Of a stretch of 64,000 nucleotides of DNA, positions 23,101 to 32,486 are shown piece after piece. Below the pieces are notes generated by a model. The model saw only the letters and a list, made by a program, of their open reading frames with translations, was not told the origin of the DNA and made no database searches. Source of the stretch: Theocolax elegans. Lineage: Eukaryota; Arthropoda; Insecta; Hymenoptera; Cerocephalidae. The stretch lies in the NCBI GenBank assembly GCA_026168455.1, contig CM047428.1, forward strand, positions 82,726,594 through 82,790,593, in the 5' to 3' direction. Numbering within the stretch: the first letter of the stretch is position 1; each line of letters opens with the position of its first letter. A program made the translations under genes and the position numbers.

Positions 23101-26100
23101 TCATCAATATCGAGGAAAACCTAAACTACTCCTAAATACACTGCATGGACGACAAAACATCACTTAATAATTAATCGGTTTTAATTAATTATATTATTAA
23201 AGAACGGAGAGCCTTATGTGCACGTATTATTAAACGCCTTGAAAATACGTGTCCCGACTGTTTAATAATCCTGTCCCTATTTCTTAAACACTTTTAAAAA
23301 CTCAAAATTTAACTATTTTTTAACAATTTAGCTTAGTATTTCGATTGGTACTACAAGGATTCCTCTTTATTTAGTGTATGAAATCATACAATTCTATAAA
23401 TAAAACAATGTTTAATAATTTTAATCATAATACAAATGCGAGTTACTTTGGTAAAATAATGATAAAATGAACCTGTAAGAGTCTTCCGTAAGTCTTGATG
23501 CAACTATATTATAAAGATTCAATAGCCCTTTTTAACATACTTTTGAATTTTAATCGGTTACTAATGAATAATGACGAGCATACACATATTAGTGATTCGA
23601 TAGATATACGTTTAACTAACATACATACTGAAATAATATCAATTTTTCCGAAAAAAGCTCAAAAGTAACTTCAAGTGCGTTTGTAGGTTAACTTTCTAAC
23701 CAAAAGAAATGCATTATTTAGCCTTTATACAACATGCATATATCATTTAAATCGATTAATAATGCATTTTTAACTATTTTACCAATAAACATCTATAAAT
23801 AAATCGGTAAATATATTGATTTAAACAGTGTTTATACCGTTTAATAATAGGGACAGGAACAAAATCATATGTACGTAGTATGGAACAGCTAATAATTTAA
23901 TTAAAACAATATTAAAATTGCAAAAACACCCTAGTAGAAATTCACCATTTGAAGGTTAAATAAAACTCTAATTTTGCCATTAATTAGGCATTTATCGAGT
24001 ATTTTGTGACACTTGGCCATTTTTTGGGTTAAAAAACGTTACATTTATGGTCAGATTTCTACTAGGGCAGTCTGTAATCGAAATATACGATATAAAAACT
24101 ATCCCCTAATGCTTAAACGATCATATATAATCCTCTTATTAATGTATTAGAGTTAGAAAACTTTGTGCGACAATGCCGACTTTTTCCGTCAAAATGTTAA
24201 TCGATCTATGCAATTTTGCCGAGTCCACAGTTTAATATTTTTTCGAAATTTCCCCAGTGCTTCATTCAAATTTATTTCAATTCGTAAACACAGTTAATAG
24301 ACTAAATTATTTAATAAAATTTTTCTAATCATTAATATACATATACTTTTCTTTTAATTCGTATTAGTTTCTCTCTGTTTAGTACGAGGTACACTTTTCT
24401 CGAGGTGTTTATTAATAGGGACTTTTACCTTATATTTATGTATCATAGTAATGCAACAATCATACATAGTCCTAAACATAATCAAATTACAAAACTATCG
24501 ACTCCAAAATGGAAAAAAAGAATTTTCGAAAATAAATATGAAAAATTTATGCTGATTCTATGGTATACAATGCACATTTTTTTTCAAATACGCGAAAATT
24601 TTAATTAGGAAAAATTCGAAAGCTCCTACAACAAGCTTTTGAATCCCACTATTTATCAAACATTTTCAATTTTTTATTAAACGTTATGACTTGAAAAATT
24701 TTTTAAAAATTATTAATCGATTTGGGATTAAATGAATCATAAATACTTGCAAACATCTACAAAATGAGCTCCGTAGGCTTCTGAAGTCTGAATATTTCCC
24801 TAGTATCAAAACTTTTATTTTTATGTTATTTTTTTCGTTGGGTGGGCAAATAAATATGGACGGCAGTGTATACGTATATGAATGTGTGTCTGATGTGTAT
24901 GTGTAAAATAAAAAATATTGAAAAAGTAATAATTTAAAAAAATAAATAACCTTAACATTTTTTAATTAGAATAATAAGTTTCTAAATTAAATTTTGAAGC
25001 TACATACTTTTCCAACATATATATAATAAATTTTTAAAAATAATTCAAGAATAAAAAAAATTGATATTTTGACTAATTTTGGAAAAATTGGAACATTCTT
25101 CTCTTAATTATCAAACCGATTCAATTTATGGAAACTTTTTTAATGCTTATGATTTTTTTAATGATATAAAGTTGTTGCAAAAGACTTGGAGCTTTGACCT
25201 ACGAGGATGCCTTCATAAATGGCTCGCATCTTACTTGAGAGATACATAACAAGCCGTTAAAACGAAAAATGAAATTTCTAATTTTATTCAATTAAATCTG
25301 GCGTTCCTCAGGGTTTACATTTTGGTCCTCTACTTTTTATAATTTTTATTAATGACTTAACTGATTGTATTAATTAGTAAATATTTTGGTACTTGGCGAT
25401 GATATGAAACTGTATTATAATGTTATAAATCCTCTACTTGTCTTTAATAAGTTACAATGCGATTTTAAGAATTTAAATTTTTGGTTTAAAAACAACGAAT
25501 TATACATCAATGTGGATAAAACTATTATTATTTTTAATAGAGGTAGTGACTGTCTCGCCTAGGATTATCTTTTTAATAATAGTTATTTGTTGAATAAGGT
25601 TCTCGAGGTATCAGACGTCTGATGATCATATTTGATGATCACATGCTATTTAATTCTCATATAAATTAAGTTGTAAACAAAGCTACTAGAACTGTGGGTT
25701 TTATTAAGCACTGTAATATTGATTTTAGTAAATGTTTAAGCGATTCCAACCCTCTATAAAATGTTGGTTTTACCAATATATTTCTATGGTCAATTATTTG
25801 GAATCCTTATAAGTTATATCAGATAAACAAGGTTGAATAGATCGCGGGCAATTGTTAGATAAGTTTAATTTGTCTGAGTTATAGAATCTACATAAATTTT
25901 ATAATTTACATTATGTTTATAAGGTTTTAAATAAATTTATAAAGTTCGATGATATTATTGCTCTTTCAATAAAAAAAAATCCGTTGATTTGAAGATTCAA
26001 AAATATTAGTAGAAACTATTTTAATTACTAAGATTTTTTCTTCATATATTGCAACCATATCTTACTTCTCTTTTATTGTAACAGGACAAATTTGTCAATT

Positions 26101-27460
26101 TGGTTAATAAATAAAAAAATTAACTTGTTACCTCTTCATCAAATTCGATATTTTTTAAATCTACAAATAATTGAAACTGTATAATTATAAGGGACATTTA
26201 TGTGTAATATGTTTTTCTGACAAAAGTGAAGAGGATAAGCAATTCTTACAATGCCTAGATCATACGTAACTTGCGCATACACCTCATTGCATTTTTTGTC
26301 AATGTTATTTATGTTCTTATCATTTCAGGTACTACTACAGTATCTGCTTTTAACTGGTGTAATGATGTAAAATATATAATTTTTTGCATTTTATGACTAT
26401 CAGCGTATGTTTGCGTATTCATAATCATAATAAAATCAAATAATTTCAACTTGGAGTTTTTTTTTAACTCATCAGGCATAATAAGTCCTCGCGTAGAAAA
26501 AAATTCATTTGAAAATCATCGACATTTTAAATTCAGGTTAAATATAAAAAACAATAGCAGCATACTTCAATTCATTTTATAACCTGAATTTCACATATTA
26601 ATATAAACAATAAAATAGCTCAGTTGGTAGAGCGAAAAACTTCGGTATAAAAGATTCGAGTTCGAGTCTCCGAAGGATTAATATAGTTAATTAAATATCA
26701 TACGTTTGCAAAAAATTTTAATTATTTTTTTTGTCAAATCATGTCAAATCGTATTTTTAATGTTTTTAACACATTTTACACATAGCCACCTACACACATA
26801 CACTCACACACGAACACGAATACATAAACGAATAATTTAGTTCAAAATTAACTAATAATTATCAAATGTATAGTACAATTTACGATATTCATAGGTCAAA
26901 ATTTATGTTAAAGATAAACGGTATTTATTTTTCTTTCAGAAACAGATGCAACGATAATAAAGAAAAGAAAAGGCGGTGTAAATAGGAAATATGCTCTAAA
27001 ATTACGCGGGCTGACTGAAGATCTGGGAGAAGATTTATTTTCATTTTGTCAAGATTGTCCCGATGACACAAAAGAACCATTGTTACACACATGGAAAAAC
27101 GTTTTTAATCATCCACATATGAAATTAGCACAGTTAGCAATTGACTCGTTATTCTCCAATCAAGAACTAGAGGTACCGTGTTATTCTTCAGGAATTAGAC
27201 CAGAACCCCCACAACCCCCACAACCCCAACAACCGACACATCCTTCACAACCTCCAAATCCTCCAAAGTCACCACAACCACAAAAGTCACCTCAGCTACC
27301 ACGAAACATTCGGAGAATGTTTAAAACTGAAATTATCAAGCAAGTAGCTGACAGTCTAGTTGCAGATATTATCCAGATGATTGAGTTGCTACCTCTTCAA
27401 TCAAAAGTTATGATTCATGAGCACTTAAATCAAATTCTGGCAAAACAGGATATAAACTAA
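16871..27460 (+). CDS. Two-exon gene, unrecognised 201-aa protein with P/Q-rich linker
   Basis: Exon 1 is 16871-16955 and exon 2 is 26940-27460. The intron (16956-26939) is GT-AG and interrupts a Glu codon in phase 1; joining leaves one frame of 201 residues. The N-terminus (MENNQVAEEQSTSKELATSE) is acidic and polar. A basic patch, KKRKGGVNRKYALK, could be a nuclear localisation signal. After a Cys pair (CQDC) comes a segment around HTWKNVFNHPHMKLAQLAID, then about 40 residues dominated by Pro, Gln and Ser. The C-terminal helix-like part (VADIIQMIELLPLQSKVMIH) resembles a BESS protein-interaction motif in spacing of hydrophobic residues, which is a weak guess. An extra alternative exon inside the 10-kb intron cannot be excluded, but none is needed. 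The intron is packed with mobile elements. Confidence 0.7.
17730..17926 (-). mobile_element. tRNA-like MITE/SINE, copy 2
   Basis: Sister of the element at 13052, inverted. It has TGTTACG and CGTGACA ends and an exact 4-bp flanking duplication ATAG (17726-17729 and 17927-17930). On the complement the core reads TTAGCTCGATGGTCAGAG, an anticodon-loop-like TTCATAA and GTTCGAATCCC, then CCACCTTTTTT. It sits in the large intron of the 201-aa protein gene, antisense to it. Confidence 0.75.
18735..20343. repeat. Giant foldback element, about 1.6 kb
   Basis: Outer left arm CCGATAGATTTTTTTATTCT (from about 18737) through ATTAACGACCAAAGACGTC (about 19132) is inverted at 19890-20343. An inner pair (about 19590-19710 and 19735-19870) carries CTATGGACTTTAG-type words, and the centre is near 19720. 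About 400 bp of the left arm (19190-19590) has no partner, so the right arm has a deletion or the left an insertion. A (CA)n run at 18958-18991 is mirrored by (TG)n at 20085-20114, showing that the arms were once copies. Confidence 0.85.
18958..18991. repeat. (CA)n microsatellite in the left foldback arm
   Basis: About 16 AC units. Its mirror image lies at 20085-20114. Confidence 0.95.
20741..20860. repeat. One-armed fragment related to the TA-flanked foldback family
   Basis: After a TATATATA stub comes AAGCTATTCAAGTCATCTAA and then CAAATTTTAAAATGCATCAA, matching the left arm of the elements at 28968, 36732 and 44482 with divergence. There is no opposite arm nearby. Confidence 0.55.
20852..22033. 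mobile_element. Non-autonomous element with CATGGTCAGTAAAAT-type inverted ends
   Basis: The left end (about 20857) reads ACATACCATGGTCAGTAAAA, and the complement of the right end (about 22033) reads ACATACCATGGTTAGTAAAA. Both continue into GATCACATGT. A third copy of the end at about 21906 pairs with the right end to form a compact 130-bp palindromic MITE (21906-22033), so either one long element or two overlapping insertions are present. The interior includes a LINE tail (21350-21470). Confidence 0.6.
21350..21470 (+). mobile_element. LINE 3'-tail fragment
   Basis: CCCTATGTACAGATAAATTT and TTTCTATAGGGGTTAC match the inverted copy at 5640-5735. The fragment ends in an AT-rich tail with no coding sequence. 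Confidence 0.4.
22860..23134. repeat. Near-perfect 275-bp palindrome
   Basis: Arms of about 130 bp run from AGGAGTAGTTTAG to its inverse, including GGCGACGTTTCGATGGATAT and CATCCTCATCAGGC. The centre is near 22997. The CGACGTTTCGATGG...CATCCTC words occur in the ends of Penelope-like elements, and a related word is seen at about 14420, so this may be a pair of such ends. Confidence 0.85.
23929..24067. mobile_element. CCCTAGTAGAAAT MITE, copy 1 (139 bp)
   Basis: The terminal inverted repeat CCCTAGTAGAAAT is exact at both ends. The interior is AT-rich and non-coding. A second copy lies at 52554-52698. The target duplication is not clear (CA on both sides). Confidence 0.75.
25160..26060 (+). 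pseudogene. Non-LTR retrotransposon reverse transcriptase remnant
   Basis: Broken frames on the plus strand encode LASYLRDT, SGVPQGLHFGPLLFIIFIND (about 25300-25357), LADDMKLYY (about 25397) and then NLNFWFKNNELYINVDKT. These are RT motifs 3-6 of Jockey/CR1-type LINEs, including the ADD of the active site. Several stops and frameshifts make it a pseudogene. It lies in the intron of the 201-aa protein gene, in the same orientation. Confidence 0.75.
26613..26683 (+). other. tRNA-like fragment (degenerate)
   Basis: TAGCTCAGTTGGTAGAGC is a perfect D arm / A box, and about 40 nt later GAGTTCGAGTCTCC is a B-box-like T arm. Acceptor and anticodon stems do not pair, so this is a pseudo-tRNA or a SINE head. 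It lies about 260 bp before exon 2 of the 201-aa protein gene. Confidence 0.45.
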
Positions 27461-28945
27461 TAATAAGAGAATAGGAAACAGCAATTAAATAATTAAGCAA
27501 TTAAGCAGAATAAGCGAACAATGTGAAATACCATTTAATCAAACAGAAGTCGAAAACAAATTAAATCCACCAGTAGCTAAAAGGAAATTAAAATAAATCA
27601 ATACAAATTATATAAATTTGACAATTATTCATGGTATAACATAAAAGTAATCTCAAAATTTTTTGACATGTTATCGATATATACAGCTTGTATTGTAGTT
27701 TTTACCATTATTTTTCATAAAGATGTGTCAACAAGTGTTTACTTCTTATTATGTATTTAACTTATAATTCATCGCTTGAGATCAAAAAGGTTCTAACTCA
27801 ATGAAGCGACGACAAAGGTCCTATTTCAGTGGAGCGGCGATAACTGTCCGAACTTGGCCGAGTGGCAAAGAATGTTCTATCTCAGCGGAGTGGTAAAGAA
27901 AGAAAAATTGGCAATTAAATTTTTATTTGGAATTTTAATTCATAATAATAACATAATAATCTAAGCTTTTATATAAAAAATTATCAATTATAATTAAATT
28001 TGTTAAATACCGACAATTCACTTTACATAAAATATAATATCGGTTATGAATCTTGATTTATTGAAAAAATAAGAGTATACATTCTTAAACCTAAAGTAAA
28101 ATATTTGATTTTATTATATCAATATTATTATTTAAATGAATAGTTTATTAAACTTTTTAATTAAATTTACAATTTTTAATAGGACAATATTAAAGCACAT
28201 TTATTTAAAGAAATTTCAATTCATTTCAAGTTAAATTTATTTACTTTCAAAAATCACTAAAATTAGGCTATTTTGAGAAAGCTTTCTTGAGATCTTTTTT
28301 TAATATTTTTAATGTACCCGACTTCGGTCACTTTCATTTAAAAATTAAAAAATGATTAAAAAAGCATTATTTTATGTTATACCACTTTTAATGATTTTTC
28401 ATGATACATGATACTAATACTACATAATAATTATTGTTACTTTGTGATAACAGTGGAATAACATAAACTAATGATTTTTTCATTAAATATTAATTTACAC
28501 TTTATTTTTTTTCAAGCTACCTTCTTGTTGTAACTCTGGCAGTTAAAATATTATGATATAAGCTCTTTTCATGATATTTTCTGTAAAGGGATCCTTGAGC
28601 AAAACCTTAATTTCATGATTTTTAAGATTATTTTTCTATTGAAAATTGTTCTTGTTTGCTCAATGGCATTAGCTAATATTTTTTTGAAAACTACTTGAAA
28701 TTTGTAAGGAAAAATGTTTTTTAATGTATATACAAAAAATCAACCAGTTTTGAGATGTAGAAGGTTGAAATTGTCAAAAAAATCTTAAATTACAAAAATA
28801 AGCAATTTGGAGTTTAAAGATCTCAAAAACTCTTTAATTTTGACCTCTAAAAATTTATGTGAATATCCAAAACAGTAAATAGAATATATTCTCAAAGTTA
28901 CAAGAAAAAAAATTTTGATCCCCCGATTTAACAGAGAATCGCCCA
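27461..28945. other. Gene 3' flank with a short degenerate tandem repeat
   Basis: At about 27790-27895 three roughly 30-bp units share GGTTCTAACTCA / GGTCCTATTTCAGTGGAGCG / TGTTCTATCTCAGCGGAGTG. A related single unit (inverted) occurs near 30310-30345, so this is part of a dispersed repeat. Otherwise the interval is AT-rich. Confidence 0.4.
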
Positions 28946-28967
28946 CATTATATATATATATATATAT

Positions 28968-29968
28968 GGAGTATTCCACGTAAAGTGGTCCGATTAAAAT
29001 TTTAAAATGCACCAAATTTTGGGTACACATTGCAAATGTTTTTCAGAATACAGAAAAAAATTTTTAGGTACTGGAATCTTTTTGCTCAAAAGTTATTCTA
29101 ACCTCAAAAGTGAATTTTTTCTAGTTTTTTTCAACACCATCTGGGTTTACCGCTATTTAACTCAAAATCTATCAACTTTTACTATAAAACATTATATATA
29201 ACTTTCGTTGCTAATTATGTCTAGAATTTATCCTTCTGGGTTAGAATTTCTAATCTCAAGGTCAATGTTACTTAAACTACATGTCAATATTCAACTTAAA
29301 AATAGTGTAAGTGCGCCTACAATTGATTTTTTTATCCAAAAGTCTAAAAAAAAGCTTGGAGCAATACCTTTCAAATGGTTTGTAGCATTTTTATGGCCTT
29401 CAATTCTGCAAAAAGTTATGATAATTTAAAGAAAGAAAAAAAATTCACATAAATTAACATGGTAATTCCCATTTAAATTAAATTTTAAAAAATTTCGTCT
29501 TTCTTTAAATTATCATAACTTTTTACAGAATTGAAGGCCATAAAAATGCTACAAACTCATTGAAAGGTATTGCTCCAAGCTTTCTTTTAGACTCTTGAAT
29601 AAAAAAATCAATTGTGGCGCATTTACACTATTTTTAAGTTGAATATTGACATGTAGTTTATGTAACATTGATCTTGAGATTAGAAATTCTAACCCAGAAG
29701 GATAAATTCTAGACATAATTAGCAACGAATGTTATATATAATGTTTTATAGTAAAAGTTGATAGATTTTGAGTTAAATAGCGATAAACCCAGCTGGTGTT
29801 GAAAAAAACTAGAAAAAATTCACTTTTTGAGGTTAGAATAACTTTTGAGCAAATAGATTCCAGTACCTAAAAATTTTTTTTGTATTCTGAAAAACATTTG
29901 CAATGTGTACCCAAAATTTGGTGCATTTTAAAATTTTGATCGGACCACTTCATACGTAGAATACTTCA
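28968..29968. repeat. TA-flanked foldback family, copy A (about 1.0 kb)
   Basis: Left arm GGAGTATTCCACGTAAAGTG through CACCAAATTTTGGGTACACA is inverted at the right end. The centre is near 29460, and the two arms meet around CATGGTAATTCCCAT. Both ends abut (TA)n tracts (about 28949-28967 and 29969-29984). Arms differ at scattered positions, so they are not an exact assembly mirror. There is no open frame of interest. Confidence 0.9.
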
Positions 29969-30035
29969 TATATATATATATATAATGAAAAAATTTTTAA
30001 TTATTAAAATAAATAAGTCTTTGTATGATATGAAA

Positions 30036-30218
30036 CTATATATATACATAAGGATAAATTAAACAATAATCTATTTTCTGTATACCTTTTACACAATTAA
30101 CAATACCATCAAGATCACTCCGCAACAATGACGCATCCTCTGATGCAATGACTTTAAAAATCCTTAAATCATCAGCAAACAGAAAAGTCAGATGATTTTG
30201 TAAATGATTTAATATCAT
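30036..30218 (-). pseudogene. Non-LTR reverse transcriptase fragment
   Basis: The complement encodes HLTFLFADDLRIFKVI followed by LLRSDLDGIVN, the catalytic FADD block (RT motif 5) and the following region of LINE reverse transcriptases. No other RT motif is contiguous with it. Confidence 0.65.
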
Positions 30219-30988
30219 TTATACGAACATTAAACAACTATAAATTATTATCAATTGAAACTTCGATTTTAAACAAAAATTTTATTGCAAATTTCCATCG
30301 AGATAGATCTTTCTTACCACTCCGCCAAGATAGAACATTCTTTTTGCTTTCAAGTGATAAACTATTGGATAACCCATACAGTAATTATAGCTTCTATTGA
30401 TGAAACGCTTATTCTCCTATTTTATGACCATTTGTTAATGTAAAATCTTAATTTTTAGATATTTTTGATCTTGTAATTATGTGTTATTGAATGTCTATTC
30501 AAAATGGACAAGTAAAAATTATAATAGAATCGCATTTATCTTCGTAAATGCTGAAAATATTATAACATATAACAGTTTGGTTTTATTAGTTGTAAATCAG
30601 ACGAAAACGATAAAAAGTCGTCCGAAAACTTGACACATTATTTCAATGTTTTGAGGTTATCGTCATTTTATTTATAAGTGGTGTAATAACATGGGTAAAA
30701 AAGCGTTTCATCACAAGGTACATAGTACTACCAATTTTTAATTCGTAGTTCTTATATATTCAAATTTTTATTCAGATGTTCAAATTTTTTTCCATATAAA
30801 ATTTATTATGGATTTTATAACATCGATTTTTACTGTTTTGCGGTACCATTTAGTATAAAAATATAAAACCTAATTAAATAAGTAAAAACATATTAATAAA
30901 TATATTTTTTGTAGCGATAGTAATAAATAATGTTGTAGCGTTATCATTTTGTAGAGCTATTTTGTAGTAAATTTTGTGTATTGAAATG

Positions 30989-31320
30989 TAAACCGACGCG
31001 ATGGCGGCGTGGCGGAGACACCTCGGCCGATCACGAAAGTTAAGTTGCATTGGTTGCAGTGAGTACTTGGATTAGTGATCCATCAGGTCGAGCGGCTTTC
31101 GGAATCGGTGAGGTGTTTTTTCACGCTAGACGATGTGAACGCGAGATGTGGTACATTTGGTTTTGATGTGCCTACGCAATATAACCTAACCACCCAAAAT
31201 ATCCATACACCAGCCGTCTCGGGGAAGGTTTTCCTATAATTATAGGTTTTTCCTTCCTCACGGACATAACCCCGGGCAAATGCGAGGCGGTGGGGATATA
31301 ATTCGAAAGATTGTAATGTG
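30989..31320 (+). mobile_element. 5S-rRNA-derived SINE, copy 1
   Basis: CTCGGCCGATCACGAAAGTT, then AAGTTGCATT and AGTACTTGGATTAGTGATCC, match the internal promoter region of 5S rRNA, which is diverged but recognisable. A shared non-5S 3' body follows (CTACGCAAT, CCCCGGGCAAATGCGAGGCG). The second copy at 50571-50992 is inverted and closer to 5S. This matches the SINE3 class architecture (family knowledge). Confidence 0.75.
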
Positions 31321-31395
31321 AAATATATTATACGTAATGTTAAAAATGTGATGATCAAAAATGAAATGTATACAATGAAAAGTATAGTATTATAT

Positions 31396-32105
31396 TATTA
31401 TGTACTATACTAACAAGGAGAGCGTCAGGCCTGCGGGAAACGGATCTTTACCAAACTCTAGGACATGATTTCTACTATAAAAATATGCAGAAAGCTGAAG
31501 TTCCGTATGCCAATGCCATGTTTTACGGACTTTATAAGCAAAAAACGAAAAATTTCGCAAGAAATAGTCTTGACTTTGGTCGCTTATAACTCAGAAACAA
31601 AAAGAGATATGCATTCAAACTTAAGTCCAGAAGAAAGCTGAGATCAAATAGATTGGATTTAAAAAAAAGAAGTTTAAATAGTTTAATTTGGTTGAAAGTT
31701 ATGGAAGAAAGAAGAATAAGAAGATAATTTAGCTTGAAAATCAACAGATTTTTTAATTCAAAATATTCGTCAAAAAATCGTTAAATTTCTATTTCTTTCA
31801 TAACTTTCAACCAAATTAAACTATTTGAACTTCTTTTTTTAAATCCAATCTATTTGATCTCAGCTTTCTTCTGGATTTAAGTTTGAATGCATATCTCTTT
31901 TTGTTTCTGAGTTATAAGCGACCAAAGTCAAGACTATTTCTTGCGAAATTTTTCGTTTTTTGCTTATAAAGTCCGTAAAACATGGCATTGGCATACGGAA
32001 CTTCAGCTTTCTGCATATTTTTATAGTAGAAATCATGTCCTAGAGTTTGGTAAAGATCCGTTTCCCGCAGGCCTGACGCTCTCCTTGTAAGTATAGTATT
32101 ATATA
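31396..32105. repeat. Foldback element F, about 0.7 kb
   Basis: From ACTATACTAACAAGGAGAGC to its inverse GCTCTCCTTGTAAGTATAGT. The arms are nearly identical for about 340 bp (GTCAGGCCTGCGGGAAACGG), and the centre is near 31750. Confidence 0.9.
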
Positions 32106-32408
32106 GTATTATATTAAAAAATAAGAGACCAACAGACAAAAAAGTACGTAGTTACCTTGACTATAACGGTAATTTTTATTATACATTTATCTCCGTGTAC
32201 CAACTTCATGTAGATGAGCAGCAATATCATATTGAAATATTTCAAATTCAAGATCAGCTTGAACCACCTCAAATTTATAATCGACTACAAGTACCACAAA
32301 TTCAGTATCGACTTGAACAACAATAAATACACATCAAACTTCACGAGCTTCAACAGCTATATCAATTTGTACCTCAAAATGTATTTTTGCCTCAAGCTGA
32401 AGAACCAT
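32085..32408 (+). other. Short open frame with three 9-residue Q-rich repeats
   Basis: Between two foldback elements, a frame without a Met start runs to a stop at 32325-32327 and encodes consecutive units FQIQDQLEP, PQIYNRLQV and PQIQYRLEQ (27-nt period), then Q and stop. After the stop the same frame continues for about 26 codons with QQLYQFVPQ. Upstream it includes SYLDYNGNFYYTF. It could be an exon of an unrecognised gene, a gene relic or a chance minisatellite. No splice partner was found. Confidence 0.35.
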
Positions 32409-32486
32409 AAAATCACGCTATAATAACCCGTCTCCAGTAATAGCATGAAACACATATACGTCTAACCGTGTAGAGCAGACATTGAT

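Larger units (their letters stand above)
22718..24431. mobile_element. Element bounded by perfect 25-bp inverted ends
   Basis: AAGGTAAAAGTCCCTATTAA plus TAAAC at the left is exactly inverted at 24407-24431. A related inner pair, CCTGTCCCTATTTCTTAAAC near 23272 and its inverse near 23846-23872, suggests a second copy of the same terminus. No open frame resembles a transposase. It lies inside the Tc1-like pair of ends. Confidence 0.6.
21639..24867. mobile_element. Long element with Tc1/mariner-like terminal inverted repeats, carrying nested insertions
   Basis: The left end ACTGCCGTCCATATTTATTT continues as GCCTACCC, and the complement of the right end reads the same apart from small changes (GCCCACCC). 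The arms extend about 180 bp to AATCGATTAATAATTTTT (about 21810) and its inverse near 24706. TIRs beginning (C)ACTGCCGTCCATA with flanking TA are typical of Tc1/mariner elements; this is family knowledge, and no transposase remains. Inside are a palindrome (22860-23134) and an inverted pair of 25-bp ends (22718 and 24431). Confidence 0.7.

Noticed and set aside
26613..26683. Functional tRNA gene
   Set aside because: Perfect A box, but the acceptor and anticodon stems do not pair.
31000..31110. Functional 5S rRNA gene
   Set aside because: Too diverged, and continues into a non-5S body shared with a second copy, so it is a SINE.
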